From: Rallus limicola
Lineage: Eukaryota; Chordata; Aves; Gruiformes; Rallidae
Assembly (NCBI GenBank): GCA_022605955.1
Contig: JAKCOZ010000310.1
Span: 62,001-126,000, forward strand
Direction: 5' to 3'
DNA: 64,000 nucleotides
The notes under the pieces were generated by a model that was given only the letters and a program-made list of their open reading frames with translations, had not been told where the DNA came from and searched no databases. Shown here piece by piece: positions 48,501 to 62,712 of this stretch. The position numbers and the translations under genes were made by a program. Every line of letters starts with the position of its first letter. The stretch's first letter is position 1.

Positions 48501-50040
48501 CGTCCAGCAATAACTCCCAAAGTAAAGAAGCTAGGACTGAAAGGCATAGCTTGTCTGAAACCTCCTAACAGGACACACAAGCAGACCCTGTCACTTTGGC
48601 TCTCAGCCTTTTCCTTTGCATGGAAAGAGGGAACATGCCTGGAACCTCCTACGGTGCTTTTCTCGGCCCTAGCAGACTGCAGTTCAAAACATGCTAAACG
48701 TCCAGCAATAACTCCCAAAGTCAAGAAGCTAGGACTGAAAGGCATAGCTTGTCTGAAACCTCCTAACAGGACACACAAGCAGACCCTGTCACTTTGGCTC
48801 TCAGCCTTTTCCTTTGCCTGGAAAGAGGGAACATGCCTGGAACCTCCTACGGTGCTTTTCTCGGCCCTAGCAGACTGCAGTTCAAAACATGCTAAACGTC
48901 CAGCAATAACTCCCAAAGTAAAGAAGCTAGGTATGAAAGGCATAGCTTGTCTGAAACCTCCTAACAGGACACACAAGCAGACCCTGTCACTTTGGCTCTC
49001 AGCCTTTTCCTTTGCCTGGAAAGAAGGAACATACCTGCTACCTCCTACAGTGCTTTTCTCGGCCCTAGCAGACTGCAGTTCAAAACATGCTAAACGTCCA
49101 GCAATAACTCCCAAAGTAAAGAAGCTAGGACTGAAAGGCATAGCTTGTCTGAAACCTCCTAACAGGACACACAAGCAGACCCTGTCACTTTGGCTCTCAG
49201 CCTTTTCCTTTGCCTGGAAAGAGGGAACATGCCTGGAACCTCCTACGGTGCTTTTCTCGGCCCTAGCAGACTGCAGTTCAAAACATGCTAAACGTCCAGC
49301 AATAACTCCCAAAGTAAAGAAGCTAGGCATGAAAGGCATAGCTTGTCTGAAACCTCCTAACAGGACACACAAGCAGACCCTGTCACTTTGGCTCTCAGCC
49401 TTTTCCTTTGCCTGGAAAGAGGGAACATGCCTGGAAGCTCCTACGGTGCTTTTCTCGGCCCTAGCAGACTGCAGTTCAAAACATGCTAAACATCCAGCAA
49501 TAACTCCCAAAGTAAAGAAGCTAGGACTGAAAGGCATAGCTTGTCTGAAACCTCCTAACAGGACACACAAGCAGACCCTGTCACTTTGGCTCTCAGCCTT
49601 TTCCTTTGCCTGGAAAGAGGGAACATGCCTGGAAGCTCCTACGGTGCTTTTCTCGGCCCTAGCAGACTGCAGTTCAAAACATGCTAAACGTCCAGCAATA
49701 ACTCCCAAAGTCAAGAAGCTAGGACTGAAAGGCATAGCTTGTCTGAAACCTCCTAACAGGACACACAAGCAGACCCTGTCACTTTGGCTCTCAGCCTTTT
49801 CCTTTGCCTGGAAAGAGGGAACATGCCTGGAACCTCCTACGGTGCTTTTCTCGGCCCTAGCAGACTGCAGTTCAAAACATGCTAAACGTCCAGCAATAAC
49901 TCCCAAAGTAAAGAAGCTAGGCATGAAAGGCATAGCTTGTCTGAAACCTCCTAACAGGACACACAAGCAGACCCTGTCACTTTGGCTCTCAGCCTTTTCC
50001 TTTGCCTGGAAAGAAGGAACATACCTGCTACCTCCTACAG
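39546..50040 (-). repeat. Super-repeat copy R1: 53 monomers plus 1 bp
   Basis: It starts at tgcgtttctcgg (39546), followed by cagcgctttt with ggccatagc (about 39742), cagcgtttt (39894), cctaagagg (40648), ggacataaagg (40811), tcaatttt (41660), aaaacttgc (42947), ggcataaaagg (43784), cttgactgaaac (about 43996), ctcccagagtaaag (44361), gaacaagcctgg (45264) and tttgtctgg (45647). The next start is at 50041, a distance of 10495 bp or 53 x 198 + 1. The extra base is the private insertion near 45802. A further unique change is gaaagtcatagc near 41016. Confidence 0.9.
45795..45810 (-). other. Private 1-bp insertion breaking the 198-bp phase
   Basis: The sequence reads aggacaacacaagc where other units read aggacacacaagc. 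It is the only insertion found in block R, and the paralogous unit in R2 (about 57089) lacks it. It ends the long open frames on both strands here. It is either a recent mutation or a base-calling error. Confidence 0.85.
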
Positions 50041-53000
50041 TGCGTTTCTCGGCCCTAGCAGACTGCAGTTCAAAACATGCTAAACGTCCAGCAATAACTC
50101 CCAAAGTAAAGAAGCTAGGCATGAAAGGCATAGCTTGTCTGAAACCTCCTAACAGGACACACAAGCAGACCCTGTCACTTTGGCTCTCAGCCTTTTCCTT
50201 TGCCTGGAAAGAAGGAACATACCTGCTACCTCCTACAGCGCTTTTCTCGGCCATAGCAGACTGCAGTTCAAAACATGCTAAACGTCCAGTAATAACTCCC
50301 AAAGTAAAGAAGCTAGGACTGAAAGGCATAGCTTGTCTGAAACCTCCTAACAGGACACACAAGCAGACCCTGTCACTTTGGCTCTCAGCGTTTTCCTTTG
50401 CCTGGAAAGAGGGAACATGCCTGGAACCTCCTACGGTGCTTTTCTCGGCCCTAGCAGACTGCAGTTCAAAACATGCTAAACGTCCAGCAATAACTCCCAA
50501 AGTAAAGAAGCTAGGACTGAAAGGCATAGCTTGTCTGAAACCTCCTAACAGGACACACAAGCAGACCCTGTCACTTTGGCTCTCAGCCTTTTCCTTTGCC
50601 TGGAAAGAGGGAACATGCCTGGAACCTCCTACGGTGCTTTTCTCGGCCCTAGCAGACTGCAGTTCAAAACATGCTAAACGTCCAGCAATAACTCCCAAAG
50701 TAAAGAAGCTAGGACTGAAAGGCATAGCTTGTCTGAAACCTCCTAACAGGACACACAAGCAGACCCTGTCACTTTGGCTCTCAGCCTTTTCCTTTGCCTG
50801 GAAAGAGGGAACATGCCTGGAACCTCCTACGGTGCTTTTCTCGGCCCTAGCAGACTGCAGTTCAAAACATGCTAAACGTCCAGCAATAACTCCCAAAGTA
50901 AAGAAGCTAGGACTGAAAGGCATAGCTTGTCTGAAACCTCCTAACAGGACACACAAGCAGACCCTGTCACTTTGGCTCTCAGCCTTTTCCTTTGCCTGGA
51001 AAGAGGGAACATGCCTGGAACCTCCTACGGTGCTTTTCTCGGCCCTAGCAGACTGCAGTTCAAAACATGCTAAACGTCCAGCAATAACTCCCAAAGTAAA
51101 GAAGCTAGGCATGAAAGGCATAGCTTGTCTGAAACCTCCTAAGAGGACACACAAGCAGACCCTGTCACTTTGGCTCTCAGCCTTTTCCTTTGCCTGGAAA
51201 GAGGGAACATGCCTGGAACCTCCTACGGTGCTTTTCTCGGCCCTAGCAGACTGCAGTTCAAAACATGCTAAACGTCCAGCAATAACTCCCAAAGTAAAGA
51301 AGCTAGGACATAAAGGCATAGCTTGTCTGAAACCTCCTAACAGGACACACAAGCAGACCCTGTCACTTTGGCTCTCAGCCTTTTCCTTTGCCTGGAAAGA
51401 GGGAACATGCCTGGAACCTCCTACGGTGCTTTTCTCGGCCCTAGCAGACTGCAGTTCAAAACATGCTAAACGTCCAGCAATAACTCCCAAAGTAAAGAAG
51501 CTAGGACTGAAAGGCATAGCTTGTCTGAAACCTCCTAACAGGACACACAAGCAGACCCTGTCACTTTGGCTCTCAGCCTTTTCCTTTGCCTGGAAAGAAG
51601 GAACATACCTGCTACCTCCTACAGTGCTTTTCTCGGCCCTAGCAGACTGTAGTTCAAAACATGCTAAACGTCCAGCAATAACTCCCAAAGTAAAGAAGCT
51701 AGGACTGAAAGGCATAGCTTGTCTGAAACCTCCTAACAGGACACACAAGCAGACCCTGTCACTTTGGCTCTCAGCCTTTTCCTTTGCCTGGAAAGAAGGA
51801 ACATACCTGCTACCTCCTACAGTGCTTTTCTCGGCCCTAGCAGACTGCAGTTCAAAACATGCTAAACGTCCAGCAATAACTCCCAAAGTAAAGAAGCTAG
51901 GACTGAAAGGCATAGCTTGTCTGAAACCTCCTAACAGGACACACAAGCAGACCCTGTCACTTTGGCTCTCAGCCTTTTCCTTTGCATGGAAAGAGGGAAC
52001 ATGCCTGGAACCTCCTACGGTGCTTTTCTCGGCCCTAGCAGACTGCAGTTCAAAACATGCTAAACGTCCAGCAATAACTCCCAAAGTAAAGAAGCTAGGA
52101 CTGAAAGGCATAGCTTGTCTGAAACCTCCTAACAGGACACACAAGCAGACCCTGTCAATTTTGCTCTCAGCCTTTTCCTTTGCATGGAAAGAGGGAACAT
52201 ACCTGCTACCTCCTACAGTGCTTTTCTCGGCCCTAGCAGACTGCAGTTCAAAACATGCTAAACGTCCAGCAATAACTCCCAAAGTAAAGAAGCTAGGCAT
52301 GAAAGGCATAGCTTGTCTGAAACCTCCTAACAGGACACACAAGCAGACCCTGTCACTTTGGCTCTCAGCCTTTTCCTTTGCCTGGAAAGAGGGAACATGC
52401 CTGGAAGCTCCTACGGTGCTTTTCTCGGCCCTAGCAGACTGCAGTTCAAAACATGCTAAACGTCCAGCAATAACTCCCAAAGTAAAGAAGCTAGGACTGA
52501 AAGGCATAGCTTGTCTGAAACCTCCTAACAGGACACACAAGCAGACCCTGTCACTTTGGCTCTCAGCCTTTTCCTTTGCCTGGAAAGAGGGAACATGCCT
52601 GGAACCTCCTACGGTGCTTTTCTCGGCCCTAGCAGACTGCAGTTCAAAACATGCTAAACGTCCAGCAATAACTCCCAAAGTAAAGAAGCTAGGACTGAAA
52701 GGCATAGCTTGTCTGAAACCTCCTAACAGGACACACAAGCAGACCCTGTCACTTTGGCTCTCAGCCTTTTCCTTTGCCTGGAAAGAGGGAACATGCCTGG
52801 AACCTCCTACGGTGCTTTTCTCGGCCCTAGCAGACTGCAGTTCAAAACATGCTAAACGTCCAGCAATAACTCCCAAAGTAAAGAAGCTAGGACTGAAAGG
52901 CATAGCTTGTCTGAAACCTCCTAACAGGACACACAAGCAGACCCTGTCACTTTGGCTCTCAGCCTTTTCCTTTGCCTGGAAAGAGGGAACATGCCTGGAA

Positions 53001-56000
53001 CCTCCTACGGTGCTTTTCTCGGCCCTAGCAGACTGCAGTTCAAAACATGCTAAACGTCCAGCAATAACTCCCAAAGTAAAGAAGCTAGGACTGAAAGGCA
53101 TAGCTTGTCTGAAACCTCCTAACAGGACACACAAGCAGACCCTGTCAATTTTGCTCTCAGCCTTTTCCTTTGCATGGAAAGAGGGAACATACCTGCTACC
53201 TCCTACAGTGCTTTTCTCGGCCCTAGCAGACTGCAGTTCAAAACATGCTAAACGTCCAGCAATAACTCCCAAAGTAAAGAAGCTAGGCATGAAAGGCATA
53301 GCTTGTCTGAAACCTCCTAACAGGACACACAAGCAGACCCTGTCACTTTGGCTCTCAGCCTTTTCCTTTGCCTGGAAAGAGGGAACATGCCTGGAAGCTC
53401 CTACGGTGCTTTTCTCGGCCCTAGCAGACTGCAGTTCAAAACATGCTAAACGTCCAGCAATAACTCCCAAAGTAAAGAAGCTAGGACTGAAAGGCATAGC
53501 TTGTCTGAAACCTCCTAACAGGACACACAAGCAGACCCTGTCACTTTGGCTCTCAGCCTTTTCCTTTGCCTGGAAAGAGGGAACATGCCTGGAACCTCCT
53601 ACGGTGCTTTTCTCGGCCCTAGCAGACTGCAGTTCAAAACATGCTAAACGTCCAGCAATAACTCCCAAAGTAAAGAAGCTAGGACTGAAAGGCATAGCTT
53701 GTCTGAAACCTCCTAACAGGACACACAAGCAGACCCTGTCACTTTGGCTCTCAGCCTTTTCCTTTGCCTGGAAAGAGGGAACATGCCTGGAACCTCCTAC
53801 GGTGCTTTTCTCGGCCCTAGCAGACTGCAGTTCAAAACATGCTAAACGTCCAGCAATAACTCCCAAAGTAAAGAAGCTAGGACTGAAAGGCATAGCTTGT
53901 CTGAAACCTCCTAACAGGACACACAAGCAGACCCTGTCACTTTGGCTCTCAGCCTTTTCCTTTGCCTGGAAAGAGGGAACATGCCTGGAACCTCCTACGG
54001 TGCTTTTCTCGGCCCTAGCAGACTGCAGTTCAAAACATGCTAAACGTCCAGCAATAACTCCCAAAGTAAAGAAGCTAGGACTGAAAGGCATAGCTTGTCT
54101 GAAACCTCCTAACAGGACACACAAGCAGACCCTGTCACTTTGGCTCTCAGCCTTTTCCTTTGCCTGGAAAGAAGGAACATGCCTGGAACCTCCTACAGTG
54201 CTTTTCTCGGCCCTAGCAGACTGCAGTTCAAAACATGCTAAACGTCCAGCAATAACTCCCAAAGTAAAGAAGCTAGGACTGAAAGGCATAGCTTGTCTGA
54301 AACCTCCTAACAGGACACACAAGCAGACCCTGTCACTTTGGCTCTCAGCCTTTTCCTTTGCCTGGAAAGAGGGAACATGCCTGGAACCTCCTACGGTGCT
54401 TTTCTCGGCCCTAGCAGACTGCAGTTCAAAACATGCTAAACGTCCAGCAATAACTCCCAAAGTAAAGAAGCTAGGCATAAAAGGCATAGCTTGTCTGAAA
54501 CCTCCTAACAGGACACACAAGCAGACCCTGTCACTTTGGCTCTCAGCCTTTTCCTTTGCCTGGAAAGAGGGAACATGCCTGGAACCTCCTACGGTGCTTT
54601 TCTCGGCCCTAGCAGACTGCAGTTCAAAACATGCTAAACGTCCAGCAATAACTCCCAAAGTAAAGAAGCTAGGACTGAAAGGCATAGCTTGACTGAAACC
54701 TCCTAACAGGACACACAAGCAGACCCTGTCACTTTGGCTCTCAGCCTTTTCCTTTGCCTGGAAAGAAGGAACATACCTGCTACCTCCTACAGTGCTTTTC
54801 TCGGCCCTAGCAGACTGCAGTTCAAAACATGCTAAACGTCCAGCAATAACTCCCAAAGTAAAGAAGCTAGGACTGAAAGGCATAGCTTGTCTGAAACCTC
54901 CTAACAGGACACACAAGCAGACCCTGTCACTTTGGCTCTCAGCCTTTTCCTTTGCCTGGAAAGAAGGAACATACCTGCTACCTCCTACAGTGCTTTTCTC
55001 GGCCCTAGCAGACTGCAGTTCAAAACATGCTAAAAGTCCAGCAATAACTCCCAGAGTAAAGAAGCTAGGACTGAAAGGCATAGCTTGTCTGAAACCTCCT
55101 AACAGGACACACAAGCAGACCCTGTCACTTTGGCTCTCAGCCTTTTCCTTTGCCTGGAAAGAGGGAACATGCCTGGAACCTCCTACGGTGCTTTTCTCGG
55201 CCCTAGCAGACTGCAGTTCAAAACTTGCTAAACTTCCAGCAATAACTCCCAAAGTAAAGAAGCTAGGACTGAAAGGCATAGCTTGTCTGAAACCTCCTAA
55301 CAGGACACACAAGCAGACCCTGTCACTTTGGCTCTCAGCCTTTTCCTTTGCCTGGAAAGAAGGAACATACCTGCTACCTCCTACAGTGCTTTTCTCGGCC
55401 CTAGCAGACTGCAGTTCAAAACATGCTAAACGTCCAGCAATAACTCCCAAAGTAAAGAAGCTAGGACTGAAAGGCATAGCTTGTCTGAAACCTCCTAACA
55501 GGACACACAAGCAGACCCTGTCACTTTGGCTCTCAGCCTTTTCCTTTGCCTGGAAAGAGGGAACATGCCTGGAACCTCCTACGGTGCTTTTCTCGGCCCT
55601 AGCAGACTGCAGTTCAAAACATGCTAAACGTCCAGCAATAACTCCCAAAGTAAAGAAGCTAGGACTGAAAGGCATAGCTTGTCTGAAACCTCCTAACAGG
55701 ACACACAAGCAGACCCTGTCACTTTGGCTCTCAGCCTTTTCCTTTGCCTGGAAAGAAGGAACATGCCTGGAACCTCCTACAGTGCTTTTCTCGGCCCTAG
55801 CAGACTGCAGTTCAAAACATGCTAAACGTCCAGCAATAACTCCCAAAGTAAAGAAGCTAGGACTGAAAGGCATAGCTTGTCTGAAACCTCCTAACAGGAC
55901 ACACAAGCAGACCCTGTCACTTTGGCTCTCAGCCTTTTCCTTTGCCTGGAAAGAGGGAACATGCCTGGAACCTCCTACGGTGCTTTTCTCGGCCCTAGCA

Positions 56001-59000
56001 GACTGCAGTTCAAAACATGCTAAACGTCCAGCAATAACTCCCAAAGTAAAGAAGCTAGGACTGAAAGGCATAGCTTGTCTGAAACCTCCTAACAGGACAC
56101 ACAAGCAGACCCTGTCACTTTGGCTCTCAGCCTTTTCCTTTGCCTGGAAAGAGGGAACATGCCTGGAACCTCCTACGGTGCTTTTCTCGGCCCTAGCAGA
56201 CTGCAGTTCAAAACATGCTAAACGTCCAGCAATAACTCCCAAAGTAAAGAAGCTAGGACTGAAAGGCATAGCTTGTCTGAAACCTCCTAACAGGACACAC
56301 AAGCAGACCCTGTCACTTTGGCTCTCAGCCTTTTCCTTTGCCTGGAAAGAAGGAACATGCCTGGAACCTCCTACGGTGCTTTTCTCGGCCCTAGCAGACT
56401 GCAGTTCAAAACATGCTAAACGTCCAGCAATAACTCCCAAAGTAAAGAAGCTAGGCATGAAAGGCATAGCTTGTCTGAAACCTCCTAACAGGACACACAA
56501 GCAGACCCTGTCACTTTGGCTCTCAGCCTTTTCCTTTGCCTGGAAAGAGGGAACAAGCCTGGAACCTCCTACGGTGCTTTTCTCGGCCCTAGCAGACTGC
56601 AGTTCAAAACATGCTAAACGTCCAGCAATAACTCCCAAAGTAAAGAAGCTAGGACTGAAAGGCATAGCTTGTCTGAAACCTCCTAACAGGACACACAAGC
56701 AGACCCTGTCACTTTGGCTCTCAGCCTTTTCCTTTGCCTGGAAAGAGGGAACATGCCTGGAACCTCCTACAGTGCTTTTCTCGGCCCTAGCAGACTGCAG
56801 TTCAAAACATGCTAAACGTCCAGCAATAACTCCCAAAGTAAAGAAGCTAGGCATGAAAGGCATAGCTTGTCTGAAACCTCCTAACAGGACACACAAGCAG
56901 ACCCTGTCACTTTGGCTCTCAGCCTTTTCCTTTGTCTGGAAAGAGGGAACATGCCTGGAACCTCCTACGGTGCTTTTCTCGGCCCTAGCAGACTGCAGTT
57001 CAAAACATGCTAAACGTCCAGCAATAACTCCCAAAGTAAAGAAGCTAGGACTGAAAGGCATAGCTTGTCTGAAACCTCCTAACAGGACACACAAGCAGAC
57101 CCTGTCACTTTGGCTCTCAGCCTTTTCCTTTGCCTGGAAAGAGGGAACATGCCTGGAACCTCCTACGGTGCTTTTCTCGGCCCTAGCAGACTGCAGTTCA
57201 AAACATGCTAAACGTCCAGCAATAACTCCCAAAGTAAAGAAGCTAGGCATGAAAGGCATAGCTTGTCTGAAACCTCCTAACAGGACACACAAGCAGACCC
57301 TGTCACTTTGGCTCTCAGCCTTTTCCTTTGCCTGGAAAGAAGGAACATACCTGCTACCTCCTACAGTGCTTTTCTCGGCCCTAGCAGACTGCAGTTCAAA
57401 ACATGCTAAACGTCCAGCAATAACTCCCAAAGTAAAGAAGCTAGGACTGAAAGGCATAGCTTGTCTGAAACCTCCTAACAGGACACACAAGCAGACCCTG
57501 TCACTTTGGCTCTCAGCCTTTTCCTTTGCCTGGAAAGAGGGAACATGCCTGGAACCTCCTACGGTGCTTTTCTCGGCCCTAGCAGACTGCAGTTCAAAAC
57601 ATGCTAAACGTCCAGCAATAACTCCCAAAGTAAAGAAGCTAGGCATGAAAGGCATAGCTTGTCTGAAACCTCCTAACAGGACACACAAGCAGACCCTGTC
57701 ACTTTGGCTCTCAGCCTTTTCCTTTGCCTGGAAAGAGGGAACATGCCTGGAACCTCCTACGGTGCTTTTCTCGGCCCTAGCAGACTGCAGTTCAAAAAAT
57801 GCTAAATGTCCAGCAATAACTCCCAAAGTAAAGAAGCTAGGCATGAAAGGCATAGCTTGTCTGAAACCTCCTAACAGGACACACAAGCAGACCCTGTCAC
57901 TTTGGCTCTCAGCCTTTTCCTTTGCCTGGAAAGAGGGAACATGCCTGGAACCTCCTACGGTGCTTTTCTCGGCCCTAGCAGACTGCAGTTCAAAACATGC
58001 TAAACGTCCAGCAATAACTCCCAAAGTAAAGAAGCTAGGACTGAAAGGCATAGCTTGTCTGAAACCTCCTAACAGGACACACAAGCAGACCCTGTCACTT
58101 TGGCTCTCAGCCTTTTCCTTTGCATGGAAAGAGGGAACATGCCTGGAACCTCCTACGGTGCTTTTCTCGGCCCTAGCAGACTGCAGTTCAAAACATGCTA
58201 AACGTCCAGCAATAACTCCCAAAGTCAAGAAGCTAGGACTGAAAGGCATAGCTTGTCTGAAACCTCCTAACAGGACACACAAGCAGACCCTGTCACTTTG
58301 GCTCTCAGCCTTTTCCTTTGCCTGGAAAGAAGGAACATACCTGCTACCTCCTACAGTGCTTTTCTCGGCCCTAGCAGACTGCAGTTCAAAACATGCTAAA
58401 CGTCCAGCAATAACTCCCAAAGTAAAGAAGCTAGGACTGAAAGGCATAGCTTGTCTGAAACCTCCTAACAGGACACACAAGCAGACCCTGTCACTTTGGC
58501 TCTCAGCCTTTTCCTTTGCCTGGAAAGAGGGAACATGCCTGGAACCTCCTACGGTGCTTTTCTCGGCCCTAGCAGACTGCAGTTCAAAACATGCTAAACG
58601 TCCAGCAATAACTCCCAAAGTAAAGAAGCTAGGCATGAAAGGCATAGCTTGTCTGAAACCTCCTAACAGGACACACAAGCAGACCCTGTCACTTTGGCTC
58701 TCAGCCTTTTCCTTTGCCTGGAAAGAGGGAACATGCCTGGAAGCTCCTACGGTGCTTTTCTCGGCCCTAGCAGACTGCAGTTCAAAACATGCTAAACATC
58801 CAGCAATAACTCCCAAAGTAAAGAAGCTAGGACTGAAAGGCATAGCTTGTCTGAAACCTCCTAACAGGACACACAAGCAGACCCTGTCACTTTGGCTCTC
58901 AGCCTTTTCCTTTGCCTGGAAAGAGGGAACATGCCTGGAAGCTCCTACGGTGCTTTTCTCGGCCCTAGCAGACTGCAGTTCAAAACATGCTAAACGTCCA

Positions 59001-59346
59001 GCAATAACTCCCAAAGTCAAGAAGCTAGGACTGAAAGGCATAGCTTGTCTGAAACCTCCTAACAGGACACACAAGCAGACCCTGTCACTTTGGCTCTCAG
59101 CCTTTTCCTTTGCCTGGAAAGAGGGAACATGCCTGGAACCTCCTACGGTGCTTTTCTCGGCCCTAGCAGACTGCAGTTCAAAACATGCTAAACGTCCAGC
59201 AATAACTCCCAAAGTAAAGAAGCTAGGCATGAAAGGCATAGCTTGTCTGAAACCTCCTAACAGGACACACAAGCAGACCCTGTCACTTTGGCTCTCAGCC
59301 TTTTCCTTTGCCTGGAAAGAAGGAACATACCTGCTACCTCCTACAG
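50041..59346 (-). repeat. Super-repeat copy R2: 47 monomers, 9306 bp
   Basis: It carries the same ordered markers as R1: ggacataaagg 51306, tcaatttt 52155, cttgactgaaac about 54689, ccagagtaaag 55054, gaacaagcctgg 56551 and tttgtctgg 56934. The offset from R1 grows in whole monomers: 53, then 54, then 57 (each plus 1 bp), because of local gains. It then falls to 47 at the next start, through loss of ten monomers between about 57.8 and 58.8 kb. A private change is agactgtagttc near 51645, which destroys one CTGCAG site. The counterpart of the 45802 insertion (about 57089) is normal. Confidence 0.9.
52100..54079 (-). repeat. Five-monomer tandem duplication inside R2 (lag 990 bp)
   Basis: The tcaattttgctc unit with tttgcatgg (52155 and 53145) and the following ggaagctcc unit (about 52406 and 53396) are repeated exactly 990 bp apart with the same neighbours. 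R1 has only one such unit (41660), and so does R3 (61461). The duplication therefore arose in R2 after the super-repeat copies separated. Boundaries are approximate because neighbouring units are nearly identical. Confidence 0.85.
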
Positions 59347-62300
59347 TGCGTTTCTCGGCCCTAGCAGACTGCAGTTCAAAACATGCTAAACGTCCAGCAA
59401 TAACTCCCAAAGTAAAGAAGCTAGGCATGAAAGGCATAGCTTGTCTGAAACCTCCTAACAGGACACACAAGCAGACCCTGTCACTTTGGCTCTCAGCCTT
59501 TTCCTTTGCCTGGAAAGAAGGAACATACCTGCTACCTCCTACAGCGCTTTTCTCGGCCATAGCAGACTGCAGTTCAAAACATGCTAAACGTCCAGCAATA
59601 ACTCCCAAAGTAAAGAAGCTAGGACTGAAAGGCATAGCTTGTCTGAAACCTCCTAACAGGACACACAAGCAGACCCTGTCACTTTGGCTCTCAGCGTTTT
59701 CCTTTGCCTGGAAAGAGGGAACATGCCTGGAACCTCCTACGGTGCTTTTCTCGGCCCTAGCAGACTGCAGTTCAAAACATGCTAAACGTCCAGCAATAAC
59801 TCCCAAAGTAAAGAAGCTAGGACTGAAAGGCATAGCTTGTCTGAAACCTCCTAACAGGACACACAAGCAGACCCTGTCACTTTGGCTCTCAGCCTTTTCC
59901 TTTGCCTGGAAAGAGGGAACATGCCTGGAACCTCCTACGGTGCTTTTCTCGGCCCTAGCAGACTGCAGTTCAAAACATGCTAAACGTCCAGCAATAACTC
60001 CCAAAGTAAAGAAGCTAGGACTGAAAGGCATAGCTTGTCTGAAACCTCCTAACAGGACACACAAGCAGACCCTGTCACTTTGGCTCTCAGCCTTTTCCTT
60101 TGCCTGGAAAGAGGGAACATGCCTGGAACCTCCTACGGTGCTTTTCTCGGCCCTAGCAGACTGCAGTTCAAAACATGCTAAACGTCCAGCAATAACTCCC
60201 AAAGTAAAGAAGCTAGGACTGAAAGGCATAGCTTGTCTGAAACCTCCTAACAGGACACACAAGAAGACCCTGTCACTTTGGCTCTCAGCCTTTTCCTTTG
60301 CCTGGAAAGAGGGAACATGCCTGGAACCTCCTACGGTGCTTTTCTCGGCCCTAGCAGACTGCAGTTCAAAACATGCTAAACGTCCAGCAATAACTCCCAA
60401 AGTAAAGAAGCTAGGCATGAAAGGCATAGCTTGTCTGAAACCTCCTAAGAGGACACACAAGCAGACCCTGTCACTTTGGCTCTCAGCCTTTTCCTTTGCC
60501 TGGAAAGAGGGAACATGCCTGGAACCTCCTACGGTGCTTTTCTCGGCCCTAGCAGACTGCAGTTCAAAACATGCTAAACGTCCAGCAATAACTCCCAAAG
60601 TAAAGAAGTTAGGACATAAAGGCATAGCTTGTCTGAAACCTCCTAACAGGACACACAAGCAGACCCTGTCACTTTGGCTCTCAGCCTTTTCCTTTGCCTG
60701 GAAAGAGGGAACATGCCTGGAACCTCCTACGGTGCTTTTCTCGGCCCTAGCAGACTGCAGTTCAAAACATGCTAAACGTCCAGCAATAACTCCCAAAGTA
60801 AAGAAGCTAGGACTGAAAGGCATAGCTTGTCTGAAACCTCCTAACAGGACACACAAGCAGACCCTGTCACTTTGGCTCTCAGCCTTTTCCTTTGCCTGGA
60901 AAGAAGGAACATACCTGCTACCTCCTACAGTGCTTTTCTCGGCCCTAGCAGACTGCAGTTCAAAACATGCTAAACGTCCAGCAATAACTCCCAAAGTAAA
61001 GAAGCTAGGACTGAAAGGCATAGCTTGTCTGAAACCTCCTAACAGGACACACAAGCAGACCCTGTCACTTTGGCTCTCAGCCTTTTCCTTTGCCTGGAAA
61101 GAAGGAACATACCTGCTACCTCCTACAGTGCTTTTCTCGGCCCTAGCAGACTGCAGTTCAAAACATGCTAAACGTCCAGCAATAACTCCCAAAGTCAAGA
61201 AGCTAGGACTGAAAGGCATAGCTTGTCTGAAACCTCCTAACAGGACACACAAGCAGACCCTGTCACTTTGGCTCTCAGCCTTTTCCTTTGCATGGAAAGA
61301 GGGAACATGCCTGGAACCTCCTACGGTGCTTTTCTCGGCCCTAGCAGACTGCAGTTCAAAACATGCTAAACGTCCAGCAATAACTCCCAAAGTAAAGAAG
61401 CTAGGACTGAAAGGCATAGCTTGTCTGAAACCTCCTAACAGGACACACAAGCAGACCCTGTCAATTTTGCTCTCAGCCTTTTCCTTTGCATGGAAAGAGG
61501 GAACATACCTGCTACCTCCTACAGTGCTTTTCTCGGCCCTAGCAGACTGCAGTTCAAAACATGCTAAACGTCCAGCAATAACTCCCAAAGTAAAGAAGCT
61601 AGGCATGAAAGGCATAGCTTGTCTGAAACCTCCTAACAGGACACACAAGCAGACCCTGTCACTTTGGCTCTCAGCCTTTTCCTTTGCCTGGAAAGAGGGA
61701 ACATGCCTGGAAGCTCCTACGGTGCTTTTCTCGGCCCTAGCAGACTGCAGTTCAAAACATGCTAAACGTCCAGCAATAACTCCCAAAGTAAAGAAGCTAG
61801 GACTGAAAGGCATAGCTTGTCTGAAACCTCCTAACAGGACACACAAGCAGACCCTGTCACTTTGGCTCTCAGCCTTTTCCTTTGCCTGGAAAGAGGGAAC
61901 ATGCCTGGAACCTCCTACGGTGCTTTTCTCGGCCCTAGCAGACTGCAGTTCAAAACATGCTAAACGTCCAGCAATAACTCCCAAAGTAAAGAAGCTAGGA
62001 CTGAAAGGCATAGCTTGTCTGAAACCTCCTAACAGGACACACAAGCAGACCCTGTCACTTTGGCTCTCAGCCTTTTCCTTTGCCTGGAAAGAGGGAACAT
62101 GCCTGGAACCTCCTACGGTGCTTTTCTCGGCCCTAGCAGACTGCAGTTCAAAACATGCTAAACGTCCAGCAATAACTCCCAAAGTAAAGAAGCTAGGACT
62201 GAAAGGCATAGCTTGTCTGAAACCTCCTAACAGGACACACAAGCAGACCCTGTCACTTTGGCTCTCAGCCTTTTCCTTTGCCTGGAAAGAGGGAACATGC

Positions 62301-62712
62301 CTGGAACCTCCTACGGTGCTTTTCTCGGCCCTAGCAGACTGCAGTTCAAAACATGCTAAACGTCCAGCAATAACTCCCAAAGTAAAGAAGCTAGGACTGA
62401 AAGGCATAGCTTGTCTGAAACCTCCTAACAGGACACACAAGCAGACCCTGTCACTTTGGCTCTCAGCCTTTTCCTTTGCCTGGAAAGAGGGAACATGCCT
62501 GGAACCTCCTACGGTGCTTTTCTCGGCCCTAGCAGACTGCAGTTCAAAACATGCTAAACGTCCAGCAATAACTCCCAAAGTAAAGAAGCTAGGACTGAAA
62601 GGCATAGCTTGTCTGAAACCTCCTAACAGGACACACAAGCAGACCCTGTCACTTTGGCTCTCAGCCTTTTCCTTTGCCTGGAAAGAAGGAACATACCTGC
62701 TACCTCCTACAG
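59347..62712 (-). repeat. Super-repeat copy R3: short, 17 monomers, 3366 bp
   Basis: It begins with tgcgtttctcgg (59347) and carries cagcgctttt/ggccatagc, cagcgtttt, cctaagagg (60449), ggacataaagg (60612, with a private aagaagtta) and tcaatttt (61461). It then returns to the start marker at 62713 after exactly 17 x 198 bp. The later markers of R1 and R2 (aaaacttgc, cttgactgaaac, ccagagtaaag, gaacaagcctgg) are absent. It shares cacacaagaagaccc with R4 only. Confidence 0.88.
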
